From: Nemertoderma westbladi | Taxonomy: Eukaryota; Xenacoelomorpha; Nemertodermatida; Nemertodermatidae | Reading direction: 5' to 3' | NCBI GenBank assembly: GCA_032718475.1 | Contig: JAUCBJ010008851.1 | Coordinates: 1 to 36,297 of the forward strand | DNA: 36,297 nt | Shown here: positions 10,389-22,400 of the stretch, one piece after another | How positions within the stretch are numbered: the first letter of the stretch is position 1 | Layout: each line of letters opens with the position of its first letter | Made by a program: the position numbers and the translations under genes | The notes under the pieces: model-generated | Seen by the model: only the letters and a program-made list of their open reading frames with translations | What the model was told of the DNA's origin: nothing | The model's database searches: none

Positions 10389-12200
10389 TCTAGAAAAAAT
10401 AAGTTGATTATTTGTAAAAAATAAAAAATACTGTATACTTGCTAAAAATAATGTAAAACAGTAGGTATTAATCGGTTACTAGGCAACAATACTGCGTTTG
10501 TACAGTTAGGCCTATTGCTGTATTGTAACAATCAGTCTGTGAAACATACAGCAGACAGTCGGCAGTGTCTAGTGCAGTAGTGCTAGTGTACCAGCGGTTA
10601 GATAGTGGCGATAACCAAGACACAATAGCGATGGCAGTTATTATTCGTGGAAAGAGGGTCTATAAACAGCAGTCAACAGTCAGTCAGTGCAGTAGTGCTA
10701 GTGATATAGTCCGCCAGAAGTCAGGCGTACCGGTAGCGTTAGCCATTACAAATCAACGATAGGCCTAGCTAATCGCTGTGTGAGATCTCAGTTACTCAGT
10801 AGGATATATAGTGAAAACTGCAGTATTCATTGTTGTTCAGTAGGGTCTATATCGCTACTACGATGGCACTAGGCTAACTCGAATGATCCAGTACCGGTAC
10901 TCAGGTAGACAAGCAGATAGGCAGATGTAGGCCTATTGATCGAATGCTTCGATCACGGTTTAGGCTATCGGTACCACCGCAGTCTGACAGTAATTAATAA
11001 TGAGCCTACTGCAATACTGTTGTACCGGTAAACATTAAATGTAAATTATTTGCTACCGGCATCGATAGTACAGTCAGATGGTGGAAGGCAGATTTTACTT
11101 ACGGTGGCAGTTAATATTCACGGAAAGATGAAGTTTGGAAGTTCGTTGGCAACGAAGAAGTTGGTTGACGTGGACGACGAGAGAGTTTATTTACCGATAG
11201 AATGGAATGGTATCGGAATTTAGGTTGGAAAATATTACGCGGTTGTATGACGGATTCGCGGAAAGTTCGTTGACGATGATGGGCGTTAACGCGGCGAAAT
11301 GACAATAATACAACTATACAACTGGATTGTTGATTGATGATAATAAATAAATATTCTTAATAAATAATAATAAACTCGAAAACAAAATAATGGTAAATGA
11401 TGTTAATCGTAACTTGCAAATGAAATAATGATGTAATATCATGGTGGGGACTTATTAAATATCAATTCGGTTATTGAGGGAGGCTGTTGTCTCTTAAATG
11501 AGCCAATCAGGGTGCAGCTGCAATCGGGTGGCTCGCTAATTGTGTGTTCATGCATAAGCGGTTACCAGGGCAACTTCTCATGATGTTGATTCTATATTAG
11601 AAAACCCCTGTAGGCATCTTGACTAATTGTGTTGAGTTGAGTGTATAACAGAAGCAGGTCTGTTGCATAGGAATGGGATTAGTAGAGAGGAATGCGTGTT
11701 TAGAGATGCTTCATTGTTATGATACGGGATGGATGCCTGGATATAGGACAGGACCCAAGTGATGCCGGCTATAGTGAGAACAAAGGTGGCTTGTTGGATG
11801 AGGGCCGCTGGAACATTAGCCTCGGGCGATATACGGATTTGGTGTAGTCAAGGCCGCGTTGGGATTATTAGTGAGTCATCAAAGGGGCTGCTAACAGATG
11901 GGACCGCTGATTTATATTTGCCTTGGGGGTATACGTGTAGATTCAATACAATAGAGACCGTGTCGTATCTACTTAATGAATAACGACGGCAGAGGAGGGG
12001 GCCTGCCGATGAGCATAGATGATAGTTGCCTCACTGAAATGTTGCACATGGGATGCGATAGAGTAATTAGTTGCCAGTAGGGAGCCGTATACCATAGCCA
12101 TTATAAAGATAAATATAGACATTATGTCATAGTGATCTCATTGGTAATATAAAAACTAATTAATCTAAAAATAGAAATCAATGTATAAAGTAAAGTTAAT
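10389..12200. other. Unassigned region beside the polymerase relic
   Basis: No gene I can support. An 18-bp direct repeat (AGTGCAGTAGTGCTAGTG) occurs near 10573 and 10694. On the minus strand, 11630-11975 has a mostly open frame with one stop and a hydrophobic segment (ATFVLTIAGITWVLSYI), which might be a worn element gene, but no family is recognisable. TAGGCCTA-type palindromes recur (near 10507, 10762 and 10928). Confidence 0.3.
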
Positions 12201-12287
12201 ACAATTTATTAATTTAAAATAAAGTACAAATGAATAATTAATTTAAAATTAAATAAAAATAAATAAAGTAAAATAAAATACAAATAA

Positions 12288-12359
12288 TTAATTAAAATTA
12301 AATACAAATAATTAATTAAAATTAAATACAAATAATTAATTAAAATTAAATATAAATAA
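12288..12359. repeat. AT-only minisatellite, 24-bp unit, three copies
   Basis: Three consecutive copies of a 24-bp unit beginning TTAATTAAAATTAAATAC (12288-12311, 12312-12335, 12336-12359). The last copy differs at one base. It lies in an AT-rich tract (12130-12380) just left of the MITE. Confidence 0.85.
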
Positions 12360-12405
12360 ATGGGTATTAATAAATAAAAGAGCCGCGGTGTCACTTATAA
12401 CACCC

Positions 12406-12699
12406 TTTGCACGGCTTTGCGACAGTTAGACCTCACTGATGACCCATTGTGTGTCAGGGCGCTAATCAGTCTGACTAATTAGGATAATCAATTAAACCCT
12501 AATTAGGAGTCGTAAGACACCTATTAGGGTTTAATTGTACTAATTAATTGATGCCACCTATCAATCAGGGTCTAATTAGCCTAATTGGGAGGTGTCACCC
12601 AGACAGTCTGGCGCCAATGACACCCTATGGGTGATAATAGGGTGTCATATGACACCAAATGAGTGTCAGTGAGGTCTAACTGTCGCAAAGCCGTGCAAA
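12406..12699. mobile_element. MITE (non-autonomous DNA transposon) with 34-bp terminal inverted repeats
   Basis: 12406-12439 and 12666-12699 are perfect inverted copies, starting TTTGCACGGCTTTGCGACAG and running inward to CACTGA. The 294-bp element has no coding capacity. Its interior holds further inverted pieces around GGTGTCA/TGACACC, so the whole could fold into a long hairpin. Immediate flanks share only CCC, so the target duplication and hence the superfamily are not determined. An autonomous partner is not in the window. Confidence 0.85.
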
Positions 12700-12849
12700 C
12701 CCCTACTACTAATATACAATTAAAGGGGGTTATCTTTAGCATGTGGGGTTTTATCAGATACAGTCAGGCCCATTAAATGACTTATTAGTGGGTCTAAGGG
12801 TCCAATAAAGCAAAGCTGTTATATTAGAAACACTGTAATATTACAATTA

Positions 12850-13375
12850 TTTTTATAATTACTACTTCTACTATCAGCATGCTGCATTGCAACTGCATTT
12901 TTATGTATTACATATATATTAATAATGCTGTGCCGGCTTGTCAACAAAATTGTGCTCCCTACCACTCATGACATTTGCTAGATCATCCGCATCTTCAAGG
13001 CCAGTGTTTAGATACGCCTCTAACAGGCGTCCCAAGAAAGCATGGGGTGTCCACCATGTTTATTTATTCGCCAAAGCACAATATTATGCACTGGCTGGTA
13101 CTCACGGCGAAAGCAATGTCCTGCAAAGCGGAGGCGGTTCAGGTCAAGTGTCAAGCCTAGGAAGACTAATTTCCTCCAATGTTGTATAGAGTCTGATTGG
13201 AGATGTGTTCATTATACTTGACACAATGAACCAGGCACATCATTCTTGTGAAAGTGCCATCCAGAGATTTGGATTTCTCTGCAGTTAGAAGCCAGCACAG
13301 ACTCCCATATACGAGTACTGGTTCTACTGCTGCTCTAAAGAGAATCGAACCTTTAGATTCCGTTTTATTCCACGG
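12850..13375 (-). mobile_element. LINE copy B: decayed 3' fragment
   Basis: Minus-strand match to the C-terminal part and 3' UTR of the LINE family: a CTA-rich tail near 12862-12873, the AGCATGCTGCATTGCAACTGC 3' UTR near 12876, then coding sequence to about 13372. The 3' UTR carries about 20 bp of extra AT-rich sequence compared with copies A and F (near 12902-12923). The reading frame is broken and the sequence is more diverged than copies F and G, so this is an older insertion. Confidence 0.85.
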
Positions 13376-14512
13376 GACAGCCCAGACTCCCTATTTTTAT
13401 AACTGTTTGCGCTGTCCGGATTGGGGTCATCTTGCCACACCTGCTGTTGGAATCTAATTCATGTTCACCATCTTCCGTTAGCATTGATTGCTCGTCATTT
13501 ACCCCGCTATTGATTGCCATAGAATCCGGTAGAGTGTCATACTCAAGATTGTTGCTATGAGAATCCGTAGGCCTAAGAGATAAAACAATCCCTTATTCTC
13601 AATTATTATTGTCTCAACACTGTTTTTAGAAGTACTAAAGTGCTAACAAACAGCAGTCCTGCAATGGTAAAGTGCTAACTGTTTTAAAGTGCTAACCTAA
13701 AGTGCTAACACTCCCTGAAAAAAATTTGTTAAGACAAGTTGACTACAATTCCAGGTTCCGATTGGCTCATTTCGAAGTGTTAGCAGTTTGACCCCTTTGC
13801 AAGCACAAATTAAAAACGTCAAATAGCAACAAATTTTAACAACTGCCCCCTAGCGACCAGATTCAGAATTATTGAAAAAGGTAAAGTGCTAACTGTTAGC
13901 ACTATAGAGTTTCTCCATAAGACATATTCTAAATGTTAGCTCTTTAAGGCTAATTTTGTTGTATAATTATTGCATAGCAAGCCAGACCAGATGTTAGCGT
14001 TTTATAACTAAAATTGAAATAAATTGATTATTAATCAAGCCGAGATCACAAGAGGAGATTATGAGTTTCTGAAATGAATAATACCGGCCAACAGAAAGCA
14101 TAAAGTGCTAACATTAGGCCTATTCAATTCATATATTAAACGTCTATGTCTTTGCAACTAGTTCATGGATTTCTTAAAAGCATTCAATAATATGGCGCAT
14201 AATCACAATCATTAATTAATTTATTTTCATAATTATATATTATTCCAAATCCTTAATCCTTGCAATAAGTTTCCTTTTCCAGAAAATAGAGAGGTCATTC
14301 TGTATGTCAAATTTCGTGCAATCTCAAATTTTAATTATTACATATACTGCTATAACGTAAATTGCTACAAGTATTTTGAAAATGTGTCACCAATTTCTTA
14401 CCCATTATTGCACACCGCTGCTATTCTTGGTCTTTTCGAGGTCAAAACTTTAAACCTCTCTAAATACATACATAAAACCAATAAGCCATGTCCCGGAATG
14501 CAGTGTATTTAA
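13376..14512. repeat. Region rich in AGTGCTAAC motifs
   Basis: No gene. AAAGTGCTAAC occurs at about 13637, 13669, 13686, 13699, 13883 and 14102, with inverse GTTAGC(ACT) forms at about 13780, 13895, 13937 and 13993. At 13885-13903 the motif forms a perfect palindrome, AGTGCTAACTGTTAGCACT. The 14025-14120 stretch is clearly similar to 15990-16075 on the other side of LINE copy C. This could be a non-autonomous transposon with subterminal repeats. Its ends are not resolved. Confidence 0.5.
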
Positions 14513-15962
14513 TTCAATGACAGGGTATGTATCGCCTGATAACTTTAAAGAAGTAAAAGTGTTCTGAGTCTGTACTCCCAGATATTCCCATTGGCGATAT
14601 CTCCTTTGCAGAAGTGAAGGCTGCTGCAAAGAGCAAAGAGCAAAGACCAATCGTGCCAGTAGTGGAGTAGATGGTGTTCCCCCTGAGGTCTTTAAAATAC
14701 CTGAGTGTTTAAAGCTTATCCAGATCCCATTGATCCCTCTGGATCCCATTGAGAGACTGCTCCGTGGAAATCAGAATGGGTTCCGTAAAGGTCGTGAGAC
14801 CATGGAGCCCATTTTTGTTCTTAGAAAGACAGGCATCTGGCTGTTATCTTTGTTGACTTATTCAAGGCCTTTTATTCAGTCTCTCGCTCACGTATCTTCA
14901 GCATACTTTCATTATATGGGATTCCTGATGAAATTATTGCAGCAATCAGATCAGTATACGATGGTTCGACAACATTTGTGTCTACTGCTGACGGTGACAC
15001 AGAACCACTTTAAGTGTTATGGGGCGTCCTCCAGGGAGACACACTTGCGCCATTCTTGTTCATAATTATGGTTGACTATGTTCTACGCATGTCCTTAGAT
15101 CATCATAATGGTGATGGGGTGATGATAACTCCACCTACTGGCTCCAGAAGTCGAGGAAATCCTGCCAAGTACCTAACTGATCTAGACTTTGCTGATGACT
15201 TAGGAGTACTCTCAGAATCACTAGAGGGAGCCCAACGGCTCCTCAGCTCATTAGAACATGCTGCTTCTAGTGTTGGTCTTTTTATTAACTCCAGAAAGAC
15301 CAAAATTTTGACAGTTAACTATGAAAGTCATCAGCAAGTCTCTGACCGGATGAGCATAAGCTCAAAGGATGGTATGCTTGAGCATGTGGACGACTTCTGT
15401 CACCAGGGTTCATGGATCCGGAGGTCAGGCGAGACCTTCGAATACGCAAGGGAAAGGCATGGGCAGCCTTGAATAGGCTTTCCAGGATTTGGAAGTCACA
15501 TAGAATTAATCGGAATCTTAAGGTACGATTATTTAGAGCAGCAGTAGTTCCAGTACTCCTCTATGGGAGTCCATGCTGGGCTCTAACTGCAGAGGATACC
15601 AAATCTCTGGATGGCACATTCACAAGAATGCTACGCCGGGTTCACTGTGTCAAGTACAATCCACACATCTCCAACCAGACACAATATAACATTGGAGGTG
15701 TCTCATTGGTTCCCCCAGGCTTGACACTAGAACAAACCCGCCTCCGCTTTGCAGGACATTGCTTTCGCCGTGTGGACCAGTCAGTGCATAATCTTGTTCT
15801 TTGGTAGCATCATGCAGTGAATAAGCATGGTGGACAGCCCATGACTTTCTTGAGACGCATCTTAAAGGACACTGGCCTTGAAGATTCGGATGATCTAGCA
15901 AATGTCATGGGTGATAGGGAGTTGTGGTGGCTCAATTTTGTCGTCAAGCCGGCACAGCATTC
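14513..15962 (+). mobile_element. LINE copy C: 5'-truncated, internally deleted, frameshifted
   Basis: Begins at about 14513 in the linker ahead of the RT (matching the segment around residue 570 of copy F) and runs to the C-terminal AQHS region. Roughly 190 bp is missing near 14720-14740, where a TCCCATTGATCC/TCCCATTGAGAG junction replaces the RT fingers. Further breaks are a TAA near 15011, a frameshift near 15432 and a TAG after the VLW motif near 15805. The RT motifs LQGDTLAPFLF and LDFADD and the C-terminal LRFAGHCFRR are still readable. It stops at GCACAGCATTCT without the usual 3' UTR or (TAG)n tail. Confidence 0.92.
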
Positions 15963-16856
15963 TATTTATTGCGTTTATTGTGTTTATTGCTTTTTAATCA
16001 GCCATAGATCACAATATAGATGACAATGTGTTTCAGAAATAAATAATTCCAGTCAGCAGAAATCATATAGTGGTAACATACTGTACATCCATAAATACAA
16101 GCATTCATTGTCTTATATGCGCATTAAGGTTCTGACCCCCTTTGGTAGCCTGATAAATCAGCGATTGGAAATGCAGAAATGTATGTTCTATTGTTTAAAA
16201 AGGAGAACATTTTTTTAGGATTCTCTATTTTATTTTGAAAATGAAAAATATAGAACGTTATAAAATATTTTAATTTAACATATTTTATATGTTTGAGAAC
16301 ATTTTCACAAATGAAATTAGCAAAAACTTGGTAGTATAAAATTTGGTGTGTACACCCCCCCCACCCCCCAATGATTACATAATTAATATTATAATATATT
16401 CAATATCCTTTCACATCCCAAAGAACGAATAATGAGTTAGCATTTTATGATGTGTGGTGTCTTGAAATATTCAACACAAAAACACCTAATCATTATCTTC
16501 CAAGATTTACAGATACCATCACTTCAAACTCCTAACTTTGCTAATATTACTATTGTTATTGGTGTTTTTAGTAAGTTAGCACTTTAGAACACTTGAGCCC
16601 TCTTGCGGGTGGTGCAGAATTGGTGTTGCTAAATGTTGCTAAAGTCTGTTACTGAGTTAGCACATTGGTACTTTCAGAAATCACTGGTATGGTGTCACTT
16701 TACCAAGGAAATCCCGCGTTAGCACTTACAGACTTATGTGGTGCATGTACATTCTACAATTAGCGGCTGAAGTCCTGTGCCATCATCATCTCTGATATTG
16801 TTGTTGTAGGCTTCTAAAACAGATAAATCTCGATTCGTCATTGCTTCACCGTAAAC
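15963..16856. repeat. Second AGTGCTAAC-rich flank of LINE copy C
   Basis: No gene. 15990-16075 resembles 14025-14120. GTTAGCAC/GTTAGCAT-type motifs recur at about 16437, 16577, 16659 and 16720, mostly in the orientation opposite to those on the left flank. A C-rich run lies at 16354-16370. Confidence 0.45.
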
Positions 16857-16891
16857 ATCTTCAGCTACACTCACTAACTGATTGAACATCT
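16857..16891. repeat. Two left-over units of the 30-bp minisatellite
   Basis: AAACATCTTCAGCTACACTCACTA.. and GATTGAACATCTCCAGCTAAACTC.. match the 30-bp unit of the array at 18226-18646. LINE copy D lies between the two blocks. Confidence 0.7.
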
Positions 16892-18215
16892 CCAGCTAAA
16901 CTCCATAATCGGCCTGCTGCATTGAAACTGGTCATTGAGATGCTGGCCTAAGAAAAATATTTTGCTACCACCATGCAATCCACAATTGACAAGCCCAATG
17001 CAGGGGATTAAGCATTAGCATAATTAATTTGAGAATTAGGAATGCTATGCCGGCTTATCTACGAAGATTCACCGCCACAACTCCCTATCCCCCATGACTT
17101 TCGCGAGACTATTCGCATCTACCAAACCAGTGTCCTTTAAGAGGCGTCTCACAAAAGTCATGTGCTGTCCACCATGCTTATTTTCTCCATGGGGCTTCCA
17201 AAGCACAAGATTATGCACAGGCTGGTCCTCACTGCTAAAACAATCTCCTGCAAAGCGGAGTGTTCAAGTGTCAAGCTTGGGGGAACCAATGAGACACCTC
17301 CAATGTTATATAGTGTCTGGTTGGAGATGTGTGCATTGTACTTGACACAATGAACCCGGCGTAGCATTCTTGTGAATGTGCCATCCAGAGATTTGGTGTC
17401 CTCAGCAGTTAGAGCCCAGCATGGACTCCCATAGAGGAGTACTGGAACTACTGCTGCTCTAAATAATCGGACCTTAAGTTTCCGATTAATTCTTGGTGAC
17501 TTTCAAATCCTGGAAAGCCTATTCAAGGCTGCCCGTGCCTTTCCCTTACGTATTCGAAGGTCCTCACCTGACTTCCGGATCCATGATCCCAGGTAACAGA
17601 AGTTTTCCACTTGCTCAAGCATACCATCCTTTGAGATTATGCTCATCCGGTCAGAGACTTGCTGAGGACTTTCAAAGTTAACTGTCAAAATTTTCTAGTG
17701 AGCTGAGGAGCTGTTCGGCTCCTTCTAGTGATTATGAGAGTACTCCTAAGTCATCAGCAAAGTCTAGATCAGTTAGGTACTTGGCAGGATTTCCTCGACT
17801 TCTGGAGCCAGTAGGTGGAGTTACCATCACCCCATCACCATTATGATGATCTAAGGACATTAGTAGAACATAGTCAACCACAATTATGAACAAGAATGGT
17901 GCAAGTGTGTCTCCTTGGAGGACTCCCCATAACATTTCGAATGGTTCTGTGTCACCGTCAACAGTAGCAGCAATAGCAAAAATAGTACAAATGTCTTCGA
18001 ACCATCTTACTAATCTGATTGCTGCAATAATTCCATCAGGAATCCCATATAATGAAAGTATGCTGAACATACGTGAGCGAGAGTCTGAATCAAAGGGCTT
18101 GACGAAGTCAACAAAGCTAACAGCCAGATGTCTGTCTTTCTTTTTTGACAACTCTTCAATTATCCTTCTAAGTGAAAAAATGGGCTCACATGTTCCCACG
18201 ACATTTATACGGAAT
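16892..18215 (-). mobile_element. LINE copy D: 5'-truncated and rearranged, inside a minisatellite
   Basis: From about 18215 down to 17040 the minus strand encodes the RT palm (LQGDTLAPFLF, LDFADD) through the C-terminal domain of the same LINE family. It has a deletion near 17690-17735 and several frameshifts, including loss of part of the C-terminal segment near 17265. A 3' UTR remnant (CGGCCTGCTGCATTG) sits at 16899-16915, separated from the coding end by about 120 bp of unrelated AT-rich sequence. Units of the same 30-bp repeat flank the copy on both sides. It is clearly inactive. Confidence 0.88.
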
Positions 18216-18225
18216 CCAAATCAAC

Positions 18226-18646
18226 TACAGCTACACTTCATTGTCAGTTACATTCACTACCGGTTGAACATCTCCAGCTATACTCACTACCGGTTGAACA
18301 TCTCCCGCTACACACACTACCGGTTGAACATATTCAGTTACACTCATTACCAGTTGAACATCTTCAGTTACACTCACTACCGGTAGAACATCTCCAGCTA
18401 CACTCACTACCGGTTGAACATCTCCAGTTCCTCTCACTACCAGTTTAACATCTTCAGTTACACTCAGTACTGGTTGAACATCGTCAGCTACACTCACTAC
18501 CGGTTGAACATCTTCAGTTACATTCACTACCAGTTAAAAATCTCCAGTTACACTTAGTACTGGTTAAACATCTTCAGCTGCACTCACTACTGGTTGAACA
18601 TCTTCAGCTACACTCACTACTGGTTGAACATCTTCAGCTACACTCA
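18226..18646. repeat. 30-bp minisatellite, about 14 units
   Basis: Tandem units close to TACACTCACTACCGGTTGAA followed by CATCTCCAGC, with variants CCGG/CTGG/CCAG and TCTTCAGTT. Because 30 is a multiple of three, frames on both strands read open through it; these are not evidence for a gene. Two further units lie at 16857-16891. Confidence 0.92.
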
Positions 18647-18725
18647 CCTAGAGTATATCTACAGTTCTATAAAGTAACTTGTAAATGGACCAGTAGACTT
18701 GTAAATAATCTTGTACTCAAGTACG

Positions 18726-18904
18726 CAGTCTCATGGAGTGAATAAGCATAGTGGACAGCCCATGACTTTCTTGAGGCGCATCTCAAAGGACACTGACAAT
18801 GTCATGGGTAATAGGGATTTGTGGCGTTGCAATTTTGTGGACATGCCGGCACAGCATTCTTAAAATGCACCTGCAATCAAGCGTGCCGATCCTAGTAGTA
18901 GTAG
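18726..18904 (+). mobile_element. LINE copy E: short 3' fragment with (TAG)4 tail
   Basis: Plus-strand match to the last part of the LINE ORF (SHGVNKHSGQPMTFLRRI-like) and its 3' UTR, ending in four TAG units at 18893-18904. It lacks about 28 bp internally compared with copy A. Its orientation is opposite to its neighbours D and F. Confidence 0.9.
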
Positions 18905-19475
18905 TGTAAATTGACCCCCCTCCCCAGATTTTCGCCAAAGGTTAAAATAAGCATTACAAATTTTCAGCTATTTAAAAATACTGTTAGGTGTTGAGTAGGC
19001 AACCTATTCATTTAATACTAATACCGTAGACCTACTTCAAAACTCACTCCATTAATTAATTCAAGGCCAGTGGCAAACGGGCATTTTGGGGGTTTTATCA
19101 GAACGAATAATTAAAAGTCCCTCTGACATTTAACTAATAAGAAACCCCCTAATATCTAATTTAAGGGGTTTTATCAGAAATTAAATCCCATATTGAAGGT
19201 GCTTAAACAGAGTTTTTTCCTACTTAGGGGGTTTTAACAGATCAAGCGATATTTAGACGGGATCTTATTTTGCGTTTTTCTCCGTTATTAACGCTGTTTT
19301 AACTTCTGGGGTTTTATCAGAAGGTGGATATCAATCTAAGGTGCCAGAATCACCAAAAACCTGAAAATGGCCAAAAATCGACTTAAGGGGTTTTACCAGA
19401 TTACCCACGTTTTGTTATTTAAGTAAACAATTGTATTTGGTCGCAGGCATGGCAGCCTCTATAGCACTTCACCCT
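18905..19475. repeat. Spacer with five GGGGTTTTATCAGA-like motifs
   Basis: No gene. GGGGTTTTATCAGA or close variants occur at 19088, 19165, 19227 (ATC to AAC), 19308 and 19387 (ATC to ACC), spaced 77, 62, 81 and 79 bp. This looks like a decayed tandem array with a unit near 80 bp, or subterminal repeats of a transposon. The same motif occurs once near LINE copy B at about 12747. Confidence 0.55.
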
Positions 19476-22400
19476 ACTACTACTACTAGGATCGGCATGC
19501 TGCATTGCAGCTGCATTTTTAAGAATGCTGTGCCGGCTTGTCAACAAAATTGCACCGCCACAACTCCCTATCACCCATGACATTTGCTAGATCATCCACA
19601 TCTTTAAGGCCAGTGTCCTTTAAGATGCGTCTCAAGAAAGTCATGGGCTGTCCACCATGCTTATTCACTCCATGAGGCTGCCAAAGTACAAGATTATGCA
19701 CTGGCTGATCCTCACGGCGAAAGCAATGTCCTGCAAAGCGGAGGCGATTTTGTTCTAGTGTCAAGCTTGGGGGAACCAATGAGACACCTCCAATGTTATA
19801 TAGTGTCTGGTTGGAGATGTGTGCATTGTACTTGACACAATGAACCCGGCGTAGCATTCTTGTGAATGTGCCATCCAGAGATTTGGTGTCCTCAGCAGTT
19901 AGAGCCCAGCATGGACTCCCGTAGAGGAGTACTGGAACTACTGCTGCTCTAAATAATCGGACCTTAAGTTTCCGATTAATTCTCGGTGACTTCCAAATCC
20001 TGGAAAGCCTATTCAAGGCTGCCCATGCCTTTCCCTTACGTATTCGAAGGTCCTCACCTGACTTCCGGATCCATGATCCCAGGTAACAGAAGTCGTCCAC
20101 ATGCTCAAGCATACCATCCTTTGAGCTTATGCTCATCCGATCAGAGACTTGCTGAGGACTTTCAAAGTTAACTGTCAGAATTTTGGTCTTTCTGGAGTTA
20201 ATAAAAAGACCAACACTAGAAGCAGCATGTTCTAATGAGAAGAGGAGCCGTTGGGCTCCCTCTAATGATTCTGAGAGTACTCCTTAGTCATCAGCAAAGT
20301 CTAGATCAGTTAGGTACTTGGCAGGATTTTCTCGACTTCTGGAGCCAGTAGGTGGAGTTATCATCACCCCATCATCATTATAATGATCTAAGGACATGCG
20401 TAGAACATAGTCAACCACAATAATGAACAAGAATGGTGCAAGTGTGTCTCCTTGGAGGACGCCCCATAACACTTCAAATGGTTCTGTGTCACCGTCAACA
20501 GTAGACACAAATGTTGTCGAAACATCGTATACTGATCTGATTGCTGCAATAATTTCATCAGGAATCCCATATAATGAAAGTATGCTGAACATACGTGAGC
20601 GAGAGACTGAATCAAAGGCCTTGAAGAAGTCAACAAAGATAACAGCCAGATGCCTGTCTTTCTTTTTTGATAACTCTTCAATTATCCTTCTAAGTGCCAA
20701 AATGGGCTCCATGGTCCCACGACCTTTACGGAACCCATTCTGATTTCCACGGAGCAGTCTCTCAATGGGATCCCTGATGCGATTTAATAGAATCCTATTG
20801 TATAGCTTTGCAGCAATCGAGATCAATGCGATTCCCCGAAAAGAACCATAGAGTGTTAGGTTGCCCTTCTTGGGAACTGGCACCAACTTATTTGTTTTCA
20901 TTTCTTGTGGGCCTCTTGTTGTTCGGTACATGTCTACTATGATGGGATAGATGAGCTTTAAACACTCAGGTATTTTAAAGACCTCAGGGGGAACACCATC
21001 TACTCCACTGGCACGATTGGTCTTAATGCTCTTTGCAGCAGCCTTCACTTCTGCAAAAGAGATATCGCCAATGGGAATATCTGGGAGTACAGACTCAGAC
21101 ACTTTTACTTCTATAAAGTTATCAGGCAATACCCTGTCATTATTGAGGAGCTTTTCAAAGTGGGCTTTCCAACCATTGAGGCGATCGGCTGGTGATTCAG
21201 CCTTAACCTTGGTGGTTGGTTGGCTTTTCCGCCCAGTAAGCAGATTGATCGATTTCCATGCCTGGGATGATTGCCTGCTGTCGTCAGCATCATTGATGGC
21301 ATCAACCTGTTGGTTTATTAGCTCCTGTAGATTAGCAGAGTACTGCCTGTTCAGGGACCTAGATGCAGCCTTAACTGCATTCTTGGCCGCTGTAGTCTGT
21401 TTGAGTCGGGACTCTTTCTGCGCCTTATGAAGGTCATTTCGGCACTTCTCAATTTTGTTGTCAGTCCAGGGGGCCCTTTTCCTGTTTCGAGGGTATACAG
21501 GAACTGTTTCTGCAGCTGCTAACTTAACTGCTTCTGTAAAAGCAGTATAGCCCTCACAGTGATCTGCCGCCTCAGAGGCAAGAGCCTCATACCTGTTGCT
21601 CAGCTGTAGTGTGAAGCTGGATCTCACACTTGGCTGTTGCAACAGAGAGGACCAGTCATGCCGCGGCAAGGCAGATTTCGTTGTTCTGCTAGCAGGCAGA
21701 CTAAGTCTTACCTTGGCCACAATAAGGCGGTGATCACTGGAGAAGGGTCGAAGTGTAAATGCATTACAGTCTTGTATAGAGCTCCTGTATTTCCTACGAA
21801 ACAGAATATGGTCTATCTGGGACTTGTGACCATTGGGTTCACTATGAGTCCATAGCTTTCCAGTTCGCTTCTTGAACTGGGTTCCAGCCGAAAACAATCC
21901 ATTTCCAGAGATAAAATCCTGAAGATGGACAGAATTTCGGTTAACACTATTGCTATAGACCCAGGGCGATGTAGGTGATTGATGCAGACTTGCATTAAAG
22001 TCTCCCAGGAATGTTAAGAATGCATGCTGATCCACTCCATCATTAGCTGCTTGTAGATTGTGGTAGAAATTTTCCACCTCCTCTACAGGGGCAACACTAG
22101 TTGGAGAGTAGCACACAATCAGAACCACCTTAGGAAACTTCTTAGCCAGTCTTCCAGAACATGAGAAGTGGCAACGGATGATGCGGTTAGAGATTTGGTC
22201 TATTTTGTCCAATGCTGCATGTGCAGTTGGATTCATCAATAGACCAATTCCACCATTGCCACTATCATCTGCTGACGCGAGGGCGAGTCGCCAACCGCCC
22301 CCCATGTCCTTAATCAGAACCTCATCAGTCTGTCCAGTCTGCATTCGATGCTCTTGAACACCCACTGCACTAAGAGAAAGCTTATCTGCCAAGGCAGTCA

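Noticed and set aside
11630-11975. Minus-strand gene beside the polymerase
   Set aside because: A mostly open frame with a hydrophobic segment, but it has a stop, no clear start and no recognisable family; only noted in the region entry.
18231-18527. VTEDVQPVVS-like repeated peptide frames on both strands
   Set aside because: Translation of the 30-bp minisatellite, not a gene.
20423-20743. Plus-strand ORFs over the LINE copies (for example MNKNGASVSPWRTPHN)
   Set aside because: Antisense shadows of the RT reading frame; the same peptide appears antisense to copy D.
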